The position numbers and the translations under genes were made by a program. The notes beneath the pieces were generated by a model. The model searched no databases. It was not told the DNA's origin and saw only the letters and a list, made by a program, of their open reading frames with translations. A stretch of DNA of 42,685 nucleotides. It comes from Streptomyces sp. NP-1717. Lineage in GTDB: Bacteria; Actinomycetota; Actinomycetes; Streptomycetales; Streptomycetaceae. Numbering within the stretch: position 1 is the first letter of the stretch; each line of letters opens with the position of its first letter. The stretch is from contig NZ_JAAPBF010000040.1 of the NCBI RefSeq assembly GCF_022695985.1, forward strand, positions 1 through 42,685. Direction: 5' to 3'. Below are positions 23,367 to 29,970 of the stretch, one piece after another.

Positions 23367-24899
23367 GTGCGTCGTTTGCGGCTGGGGTTGCGCACCGAGA
23401 CGCGGTTGCTGGGTGCGTTGCGCTGGTCGCAGCCGGGGCAGGGGGCGATCGAGTACGTGGGTCTGGTCGTCGTGGTGGCGGCGATCGTGGGTGCTCTGGT
23501 CGGTACGGGTGTCGGGCCGGCGTTGGCCGAGGGGATCAGTACCCAGGTTTGCAGGATCACCGGTGGTGGTGACTGTGGCGGGGGCAGTGGTTCGGTCGCG
23601 GACGGGTCGGAGGGCGACCGGCCCGGTGAGCCTGTCGCTGATGACCCGGCCGCCGATGCGGGTAACGGTGATGGTGGGAAGTCGCAGGCAGAGTTGGATT
23701 ATGACGCCGCGTTGAAGGAGCTTCAGGACGCTCAGGCGGCGGAGAAGTCCGATTCCGACAAGGCGAAGGAAGCGGCGAAGGAGCTTGCGAAGATCCTGGC
23801 GGATGAGCTGGGGATCACGGATGCTCTGGACTGCATCACCAAGGGCGACATGGGCGCCTGCACGGAGACGCTGATCAACGTTCTGCTCAGTGTCGTGGGC
23901 GGCGCGGTCGGCAAGCTGGCGGCGAAGTACGGGGCTCCGTGGAAGTGGAAGAAGGCCGTCGAGCTGGTCAAGAAGCTCAAGAAGCACGGCGGGGATCTGT
24001 ACGACGGTCTCAAGGGCCTGATCAAGAACCGTAAACGGGTCGACGACGCGGAGGAAAAACTCGCCGACGCGAAGCGGAAACTCGACGCCGAGAAGCCGAA
24101 AAAACCCGAAGACAAACCCGAGGAGAAACCCGGCGACAAGCCGGTCGGCTGTGGTCCCAAGCACAGCTTCCTGCCCGGCACCCCGGTGCTGCTCGCCGAC
24201 GGCCGCCGGATGGCGATCGACAAGGTCCGCGCCGGTATGCGCGTCGTCGCCACCGATCCGCAGAGCGGCCGAACAGAAGCGCGCACCATCGATCGGACGA
24301 TCACCACGCACCACGACAAGGACTTCACCCGGTTGACGGTCCTCACGGACTCGGGCGCCGACGTCCTGACGGCGACCGACACGCATCCGTTCTGGCTGAC
24401 GGACCGGGGCCGCTGGGCGGACGCCGGTGACATCGCGGCCGGGGACGACCTCCGTACGCCCGCCGGAACGTCCGTACCGGTCGCCTCCGTCGACCGGTAC
24501 ACCAAGCGGCAGACCACGCACGACCTCACCATCAACGGCATCCACACGTACTATGTGCTGGCCGGCGAGACGCCGGTCCTTGTACACAACACGCCGCCCG
24601 GAACCTGCTCCATCACCACGCCGGCGGACGCCCCGGTGATCAACAGCAAAACGGTGTACACCTCCACCGACCGCTCGTTCCGCGTGGACATCGAGAACCA
24701 GAACCCCGGCAAGCCGGGCGCCGGAATCCATGTGCAGTTCATGGGCCGCGGCGCGGACCCGAAGAAGTACTACTTCGACCCCGCCGACGGAAAGTTCCGC
24801 ACGGAGGCCGGTGACGTCCTTTCGTCGAAACTGGCCAAGAAGGTTCCGCGGAGTGCGATCGACAAGGCTTACCAGTACTTCGGAATGAGTGCACCGTGA
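23367..24899 (+). CDS. Polymorphic toxin 2 with Flp-pilin-type N-terminus, HINT domain and a different tip
   Basis: A 510-residue paralogue of toxin 1. The leader of 24 residues ends in SQPG, followed by the same 'QGAIEYVGLVVVVAAIVGAL'. The helical region matches toxin 1 almost exactly at DNA level. The linker before the HINT domain differs and is rich in Lys/Pro/Glu. HINT runs from Cys 262 ('CGPKHSFLPGTPVLLADGRR') to 'TPVLVHN' (Asn 408). From residue 409 the sequence is unrelated to toxin 1: 'RSFRVDIENQNPGKPGAGIHVQFMG', 'KKYYFDPADGKFR' and 'VPRSAIDKAYQYFGM'. That pattern is known to me from C-terminal tips of other polymorphic toxins, but I cannot name an activity. GGGGGA precedes the GTG at 23367. 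No shared palindrome was found upstream, so it may depend on read-through from toxin 1. Confidence 0.8.
   Translation: MRRLRLGLRTETRLLGALRWSQPGQGAIEYVGLVVVVAAIVGALVGTGVGPALAEGISTQVCRITGGGDCGGGSGSVADGSEGDRPGEPVADDPAADAGNGDGGKSQAELDYDAALKELQDAQAAEKSDSDKAKEAAKELAKILADELGITDALDCITKGDMGACTETLINVLLSVVGGAVGKLAAKYGAPWKWKKAVELVKKLKKHGGDLYDGLKGLIKNRKRVDDAEEKLADAKRKLDAEKPKKPEDKPEEKPGDKPVGCGPKHSFLPGTPVLLADGRRMAIDKVRAGMRVVATDPQSGRTEARTIDRTITTHHDKDFTRLTVLTDSGADVLTATDTHPFWLTDRGRWADAGDIAAGDDLRTPAGTSVPVASVDRYTKRQTTHDLTINGIHTYYVLAGETPVLVHNTPPGTCSITTPADAPVINSKTVYTSTDRSFRVDIENQNPGKPGAGIHVQFMGRGADPKKYYFDPADGKFRTEAGDVLSSKLAKKVPRSAIDKAYQYFGMSAP
23391..24086 (+). repeat. Direct repeat, copy B: 5' part of toxin 2
   Basis: Partner of 21392-22087. 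Beyond 24086 the linkers differ, the HINT region is again similar, and homology stops at the VHN codons (24588-24590). Confidence 0.88.
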
Positions 24900-25438
24900 G
24901 AATGAACGCCTTGATGCTGCCGTTCTGGAAGGCCACCGAGGTGGGCGATCCGGGAATTCTCCCGGAAGATCTGCGGGAATTGATCGACGCCGGATGGCGA
25001 ACCGGCCCGGCCGGTGCCCTGTTGCTCGCCGGCTGTTACGGCGACGGCTCCGGATGGCGCGATGACTGGCAGGCGGGCGATATCGCCCAGCACGAGCTGG
25101 ACGTGAATGACGTAGGAATTCCCTGCGACGATCTGCCGCAGGAGCGCGAGGCGTTCCTGCGGGGCGCGGTGGCGCGGTCACGGGCGTTCGCCGACGCGGC
25201 CCTGAGAGCCGCCCGCTCCCTGCCGGCCTCCGACACCCTCGTGGCGATCGTCTCCGTCGGAGTGGACGACGACTTCCTGACGCACGGCGCGACGGTCAAA
25301 TTCGCCACCGAGCGCGGTGGATTCCCCGAGACCTTCGCGGAGTTGGACCGATTCCGGTTCGAGGCGATGGCCGTACTCGACGTGCACGGTGACGATGCCC
25401 GTGGGGCCGACGCCCCCGAGGACCGGGGCCGGTCGTGA
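24896..25438 (+). CDS. Candidate immunity protein for toxin 2
   Basis: A 180-residue acidic cytoplasmic protein, or 178 residues if the ATG at 24902 is used. The GTG at 24896 overlaps the toxin stop as GTGA. Features include 'LPEDLRELIDAGWRTGPAGALLLAGCYGDGSGW', a Cys/Asp-rich centre, and a C-terminal beta part ('DTLVAIVSVGVDDDFLTHGATVKFA'). It is not similar to the gene following toxin 1, as expected if each immunity protein fits one tip. The stop is coupled by GTGA to the phosphotransferase gene. Confidence 0.62.
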   Translation: MRMNALMLPFWKATEVGDPGILPEDLRELIDAGWRTGPAGALLLAGCYGDGSGWRDDWQAGDIAQHELDVNDVGIPCDDLPQEREAFLRGAVARSRAFADAALRAARSLPASDTLVAIVSVGVDDDFLTHGATVKFATERGGFPETFAELDRFRFEAMAVLDVHGDDARGADAPEDRGRS

Positions 25439-26586
25439 GTACCGGCCTGGAGTCCGGCACCCGGGGCGGCGACGGACAGCCGCAGGTGCCCTTCGGGGCC
25501 GCCCTGCGGGACGCGCTCGGTGCGCCATACGCGGTGCGGCTGCTCGACAGCAGCCCGCGCTCGTCGGTGTGGGCGGCGGAACTGCCCCGTGCCGGGGCGG
25601 TCGTCGTCAAGCAGCTCGTCCAGGGGCCGGGGGCCGAGGAGCGGTACGCACGCGAGGTCGCCGGGCTCCGCATCGCCGGGCGGCTCCGTCCTCCCGTCAC
25701 GCCGAGGCTGCTCGGTACGGACCCGAGCGCGCGCGTGCTGGTTCTCGAACGGGTGGAGCACGGGGCGCCGGGCGCGGGGTGGGAGATCGCGTACGCCACG
25801 GCCCTGGCCCGGCTCCACGCCACCGCGCCCGCCGAAGCCGTGACTGCCGATGCCCATGCCCATGCCCATGCCGACGCCGGAACCACGCCCGCCGATACCG
25901 CGCCCACCCCGCTGCCCCGCTGGTCCGGACCCGGCCGCTCGGACATCGACTCCTTCCTCACCCTCGCGCGGTGGCTGGGCGCCGCCGTCCCCGCCCAAGT
26001 CCCGGACGAGCTCGAACGGTTGACGAGGCGGCTCGACCGGACCCCGCGCCGTCCCGCGCTCCTGCACGGCGACCCCTGCCCCGGCAACGACCTCCATACG
26101 GCCGACGGCATCCGCTTCATCGACTTCGAGCAGGCGTCCCTCGGCAACGGTCTGAACGAACTCGCCTACCTGCGCGTCGGCTTCCCCACCTGCTGGTGCG
26201 TGACGGCAGTCCCGGAGCAGCTGCTCCTGGCCGCCGAGGACGCCTACCGCTCCACTTGGCGCGAGGCCACCGGCACCGAACCCGAAGGCGAACTCGCCGA
26301 CGCCTGCGCCGGGTGGCTGATCCGCGGGGACGCACTCGTCGAGCGCGCTCTGCGCGGGACGGCCGACCAACTCGCGCGGCTCACACGCGAGGACTGGACC
26401 TGGGGGACCGCGACCGCGTGGCAACGGCTGCTCCACCGCCTCGAAGTCGTCGCCCGCATGGTCCGGAACACGGACACCTCCCTGGCCGGACTCGGCACGC
26501 TCTGCGCCGACATGGCAGGGCGGGTGCTCAGCCGCCGGCCGGAGCTGCGCCCCGTACCGGCCCGGCGCCCCCACCCGTACCCATGA
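25435..26586 (+). CDS. Aminoglycoside-phosphotransferase-like (APH fold) protein
   Basis: A 383-residue kinase-fold protein. The N-lobe (about 30-100) carries 'AVVVKQLVQGPGAEERYAREV' with the likely ATP-binding Lys. The catalytic loop 'LLHGDPCPGNDLH' (Asp about 213) and metal-binding 'IRFIDFEQAS' complete the APH signature. A low-complexity His/Ala stretch lies at about 138-148, from tandem CCCATG units in the DNA (around 25852-25868). GTGA overlap with the immunity gene suggests a shared message. The substrate is unknown; it need not be an antibiotic. Confidence 0.82.
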   Translation: MSTGLESGTRGGDGQPQVPFGAALRDALGAPYAVRLLDSSPRSSVWAAELPRAGAVVVKQLVQGPGAEERYAREVAGLRIAGRLRPPVTPRLLGTDPSARVLVLERVEHGAPGAGWEIAYATALARLHATAPAEAVTADAHAHAHADAGTTPADTAPTPLPRWSGPGRSDIDSFLTLARWLGAAVPAQVPDELERLTRRLDRTPRRPALLHGDPCPGNDLHTADGIRFIDFEQASLGNGLNELAYLRVGFPTCWCVTAVPEQLLLAAEDAYRSTWREATGTEPEGELADACAGWLIRGDALVERALRGTADQLARLTREDWTWGTATAWQRLLHRLEVVARMVRNTDTSLAGLGTLCADMAGRVLSRRPELRPVPARRPHPYP

Positions 26587-26624
26587 CAGAAGGCCGACCG
26601 GCCCCGGCGCCACGCCGGACCAGG

Positions 26625-26680
26625 TGTGACGGGGTTGGGTCCTCGGACCCATGCGAGGCGGTGCGAGCCGCTGTTAGCGT
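26625..26680 (+). promoter_or_regulatory. Shared-palindrome promoter of the lipoprotein at 26717
   Basis: The perfect palindrome TGGGTCC-TC-GGACCCA (26636-26651), with a degenerate half-site TGTGACG 11 nt upstream, is followed by exactly 23 nt and then TAGCGT (26675-26680). The predicted start is near 26687. Confidence 0.75.
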
Positions 26681-26716
26681 GCAATACCGGTGAGTAGAGA
26701 GCGAGATGGGATTCCG

Positions 26717-27547
26717 ATGAGGACGCGAACCGCAGGTACGTCACGGCGGACCGGCACGGTCGCCGCGCTGGCCGCGCTCGTGCTGGGGGTCACCACCGCG
26801 TGCGGCGGCGGGGACAGCGGCGGCGACGACGCCGACAAGCCGAAGAAGCCGGACTCCGCCGCCAACGCGACGGCCGAGCCGAAGGACCCCAAGGACCCGG
26901 GGCAGGTGTCGGAACCACCGGTCCTGGAGGAGCAGCCGAAGACCGTCAACCCCGCGGTGAAGGGCGTCGGCGCGGGCGGCGGCAAGGAGCTGACGAAGGC
27001 CGAGCTGGACGCGGCGGTGCTCGCCACCGGCGACGTGTCGACGTTCAAGGCCGGACCGATGGACGGGCCGCCCGCGCAGGGCGAGACCGCGGACGACCCC
27101 GCGTGCGCGCCGCTCACCGCGATGATCAACGGCAGGCCCGAGCCCGAGGCATCGGCCGCCGTCTACCGTCAGCTCGTCGGCGCGAAGACCGGCCGCCCCG
27201 CCATCTCCGAATTCCTCACCACCCACGGGACGCAGGGCGCCACCACCCTCCTCAGCCGGCTGAACGACGCGGTCAAGGCCTGCGAGGACGGCTTCAAGGG
27301 CAGCGGCGCGGGCAGCAGCCCGTCGACGTACTCGGCCGTGAAGCGCCTCGACGCCCCCAAGGCGGGAGACGACACCCTCGCGTACCAGGTGACGGGCGAC
27401 TTCGAGGGCGATCCGGTGCCGCTGGTGTTCCATGTCGTACGTGTGGGCGGCACCGTCGCCACCTTCTACACCGCGAACCTCGAGGGCACCAAGACCCCCG
27501 AGATACCGTCCATCCTGCTAGCGACCCAGGCTGCCAAGCTCAAGTAA
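26717..27547 (+). CDS. Putative lipoprotein controlled with the pilus genes
   Basis: A 276-residue protein with a twin-arginine-containing signal and an acceptable lipobox ('VTTAC') near residue 32. A Gly/Asp/Lys/Pro-rich spacer runs to about residue 85, followed by an alpha/beta domain ('KAELDAAVLATGDVSTFKAGP', 'ISEFLTTHGTQGATTLLSRLNDAVKACEDGF', 'LVFHVVRVGGTVATFYTANLEG') with three Cys. It resembles sensor-type or PknH-like extracytoplasmic domains in general shape, but I do not claim a family. The ATG at 26717 gives a 30-nt leader from the predicted start; a GTG at 26690 lies too close to it. The shared palindrome ties it to the pilus regulon. Confidence 0.72.
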   Translation: MRTRTAGTSRRTGTVAALAALVLGVTTACGGGDSGGDDADKPKKPDSAANATAEPKDPKDPGQVSEPPVLEEQPKTVNPAVKGVGAGGGKELTKAELDAAVLATGDVSTFKAGPMDGPPAQGETADDPACAPLTAMINGRPEPEASAAVYRQLVGAKTGRPAISEFLTTHGTQGATTLLSRLNDAVKACEDGFKGSGAGSSPSTYSAVKRLDAPKAGDDTLAYQVTGDFEGDPVPLVFHVVRVGGTVATFYTANLEGTKTPEIPSILLATQAAKLK

Positions 27548-27564
27548 CGGCGGAACGAAGGGCC

Positions 27565-27930
27565 TTACGCGTCCACGCCCGGCCGTACACCGAGCCGTAC
27601 TCCCGGACGCACACCCCACCGCTCCATCGCCCCGGCCTCCGCCTCCAGCACGTGCCGGGCCCGCAGCCGGGGCAGCGGCATCCGGCCGGGCTTCAGCGTG
27701 TGGACGTCCACGACCCTCAACTCCTTGTCCAGATAGGCCACATCGATGGTGAAGCCCATCCGGAACGTGTGAACGCTGCTGCACGGCGTGATCAGCAGCG
27801 CCCCGTCGAGCCCGGTCCGCCCGAGCAGACCGCGCCGCCGCGTGTTGTACGAGGCCGCGATCTCCAGCTCCACGGACTCCTCCCGGCCCTCGACCGTCAG
27901 CCTGCCCTTGCCGTTCTGCCATTTCCCCAT
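27565..27930 (-). CDS. DUF192 family protein
   Basis: A 121-residue protein with the DUF192 signature: 'RRGLLGRTGLDGALLITPCSSVHTFRMGFTIDVAYLD' followed by 'RVVDVHTLKPGRMPLPRLRARHVLEAEAG'. There is no signal peptide, unlike many DUF192 proteins of other bacteria. The family has no firmly established function. It lies on the opposite strand between the lipoprotein and the prepilin peptidase, inside the pilus cluster, with 17 nt to the convergent lipoprotein gene. Confidence 0.85.
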   Translation of the reverse strand: MGKWQNGKGRLTVEGREESVELEIAASYNTRRRGLLGRTGLDGALLITPCSSVHTFRMGFTIDVAYLDKELRVVDVHTLKPGRMPLPRLRARHVLEAEAGAMERWGVRPGVRLGVRPGVDA

Positions 27931-27983
27931 GGCGGTAGACCATACGACCCCCTCGCACGGCTTTCCGTCGCGGAGGCCGGATC

Positions 27984-28048
27984 TGGGCCCGGCAGCGGCG
28001 GATGTGGGCCCCAGGACCCATGACCCGCGCCGCGGTCCCCTCTAAGGT
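27984..28048 (+). promoter_or_regulatory. Shared-palindrome promoter of the prepilin peptidase, leaderless
   Basis: TGGGCCC (27984-27990) lies two helical turns (21 nt) upstream of the palindrome TGGGCCC-CA-GGACCCA (28005-28020). The -10 TAAGGT (28043-28048) follows after 22 nt, and the GTG start codon at 28055 lies where the transcript should begin. Confidence 0.72.
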
Positions 28049-28054
28049 CGACCT

Positions 28055-29044
28055 GTGTACGCCACGCTGATCGTCGTCGCCGTCCTCTGGGGCTCAGCCA
28101 CCGGGCTCCTCCTGCCGCGCGCCGCCTACCGGCTCTCCGTCGAACCGGAGGACCCGTACCGCGACAGCTGCGACGCCGGACACCCGATCACCGGGCCTGC
28201 GCGGGGCTGGCTCGGCACGGCGGGCTGTGCGACCTGCGCTGCGGGCGGTGTGGTGACAGCCGCCGGCGCGGCCGGGCGTACGGACTCCGTGGCCGCCGCG
28301 TCGCCGGGGCGTGCGGAGGCCGGCGAGGCCGCGCTTCCCCGCACCGACGGGTCCGCGACGGCGCCCGGTGCGAACACCCCCGCGAGCGACGCCGACAGCG
28401 CCCCGGCCACCGACCGCGCCACCGGAACCGACAGCGCCACCGACACCGGAATCGACGCCGACACCACGTCCGCCACCCCCTCGCCCGTACTCCGCGGCGC
28501 GCGCTACGTGCCCTCCGTCCCCGTCGTCGTCATCACCGCCCTCGTCTGCGCCGCGCTCGCCGCCGCCACCGGCCCCCGCCCCGAACTCGCCGTGTGGCTG
28601 CTGCTCGCGCCTTTCGCCGTACTGCTCGCGCTCGTCGACCGCAACGTCCACCGGCTTCCCGACCAGTTGACGCTGCCGCTCGCCGCGGCCTCCGCCGCGC
28701 TGCTCGGGATCGCCGCGCTGTTCCCGCGCGACGGCGGCTCCTGGCCGACCGCGCTGCTCGGCGGACTCGTCCTCGGCGCCTGCTACTTCGTGCTCTTCCT
28801 GATCAACCCGAACGGCATGGGCTTCGGTGACGTCAAGCTCGCGCTCTCGCTCGGTGTCGTGCTCGGCTGGTACGGCTGGCTGGTGCTCTTCGTCGGCGCG
28901 TTCGCCGGATTCCTGCTCGGGTCGCTGTACGGGCTCGGGCTGATACTGCTGCGCCGGGCGAACCGTAAGTCCGCCATCCCGTTCGGCCCCTTCATGATCG
29001 CCGGGGCACTCCTCGGCGTGGTGCTCGGCGCCCTCGCGGCCTGA
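28055..29044 (+). CDS. A24-family prepilin peptidase (TadV/CpaA-like)
   Basis: A 329-residue integral membrane aspartic protease that removes the leader of Flp prepilins and pseudopilins at the cytoplasmic face. One membrane helix at the N-terminus precedes a short segment with three Cys (39, 58, 61), a remnant of the zinc-binding loop of larger prepilin peptidases. A long Ala/Thr/Asp-rich insert runs over about 62-145. The catalytic membrane domain carries Asp 195 ('LVDRNVHRLPDQ') and Asp 259 in the GxGD motif 'GMGFGDVKL'. It is the only prepilin peptidase in the window. The GTG at 28055 matches a leaderless start. Confidence 0.9.
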   Translation: MYATLIVVAVLWGSATGLLLPRAAYRLSVEPEDPYRDSCDAGHPITGPARGWLGTAGCATCAAGGVVTAAGAAGRTDSVAAASPGRAEAGEAALPRTDGSATAPGANTPASDADSAPATDRATGTDSATDTGIDADTTSATPSPVLRGARYVPSVPVVVITALVCAALAAATGPRPELAVWLLLAPFAVLLALVDRNVHRLPDQLTLPLAAASAALLGIAALFPRDGGSWPTALLGGLVLGACYFVLFLINPNGMGFGDVKLALSLGVVLGWYGWLVLFVGAFAGFLLGSLYGLGLILLRRANRKSAIPFGPFMIAGALLGVVLGALAA

Positions 29045-29133
29045 CCGGGCGGGCCGCCACCGCGCCCCCGGCGGGCACCGGCGGGCGCGAAATGCGTTGG
29101 CGACCCGTACGGGGCTCCTGCCACCATCCCCTC

Positions 29134-29928
29134 ATGTCCACGACGCCCCGCCCTCACCCCGAGCCCGGCACCCGTACCTTCGAGGCGCTGGTCGCCGAGG
29201 CCGACGCCGTCTCCGTCGACGGCTGGGACTTCTCCTGGCTCGACGGCCGGGCGACCGAGGAGCGGCCCCCGTGGGGCTACGCCCGAGCCATGGGCGAGCG
29301 GATGGGCCGCGCCACCGCCGCCCTCGACATCCAGACGGGAGGCGGGGAAGTCCTCGCCTCCGTACCGAAGTTGCCGCCGCTGACCGTGGCCACCGAGTCG
29401 TGGCCGCCGAACGTCGCCCGCGCCACCGCGCTCCTGCACCCGCTCGGCGCGGCCGTCGTGGGCGACCACGACGAGCCTCCGCTGCCCTTCGGGGACGCGG
29501 CGTTCGACCTCGTCGTCAGCCGCCATCCGGTGCGGGCGTGGTGGACGGAGATCGCCCGCGTCCTGCGGCCCGGCGGCACCTACTTCTCCCAGGAGGTCGG
29601 CCCCGCCAGCGTCTTCGAACTGGTCGAGTACTTCCTGGGACCGCAGCCGCCCGAGGCGCGAGCCGTACGCGACCCCGAACGGGCCAGGGCGGCGGCCGGG
29701 GCCGCGGGGCTCGACGTGGTGGACCTGCGGACAGCCGAGCTGCGCACCGAGTTCCACGACATCGGCGCCGTCGTCTACTTCCTGCGGAAGGTGATCTGGA
29801 TGGTGCCCGGATTCACCGTCGACGGTCACCGGGACCGGCTCGCCGCCCTGCACCGCCGTATCGAGACCGAGGGCCCCTTCGTGGCCACCACGACACGCTT
29901 CCTGATCGAGGCGGTCAAGCCCGGCTGA
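29134..29928 (+). CDS. Class I SAM-dependent methyltransferase
   Basis: A 264-residue enzyme of the Methyltransf_11 type. Motif I is unusual: 'ALDIQTGGGEVLASVP' holds the acidic residue and Gly run. 'VVGDHDEPPLPFGDAAFDLVVSRHPV' gives motifs II-III, and 'EIARVLRPGGTYFSQEVG' gives the post-motif helix and strand. The substrate is unknown. The ATG at 29134 is preferred over an upstream in-frame start at 29092. It has no evident link to the pilus genes. Confidence 0.82.
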   Translation: MSTTPRPHPEPGTRTFEALVAEADAVSVDGWDFSWLDGRATEERPPWGYARAMGERMGRATAALDIQTGGGEVLASVPKLPPLTVATESWPPNVARATALLHPLGAAVVGDHDEPPLPFGDAAFDLVVSRHPVRAWWTEIARVLRPGGTYFSQEVGPASVFELVEYFLGPQPPEARAVRDPERARAAAGAAGLDVVDLRTAELRTEFHDIGAVVYFLRKVIWMVPGFTVDGHRDRLAALHRRIETEGPFVATTTRFLIEAVKPG

Positions 29929-29970
29929 GTCCTGACGGACGGGCACCCCGGCCGGACCACGCGCCACCCG

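Noticed and set aside
21326..24899. HINT domains read as inteins
   Set aside because: There is no conserved host protein split by them; they occur between a secretion trunk and a variable tip with a linked small gene, which fits pretoxin HINT domains.
20813..25181. Long open frames antisense to the two toxin genes
   Set aside because: They follow from the high GC codon bias of the true genes, lack ribosome sites and encode Arg/Val/Leu-rich low-complexity sequence.
25849..25875. Tandem CCCATG units suggesting a CRISPR or phase-variation tract
   Set aside because: Only a few hexamer copies that keep the frame; they add His-Ala residues in a linker and have no spacers.
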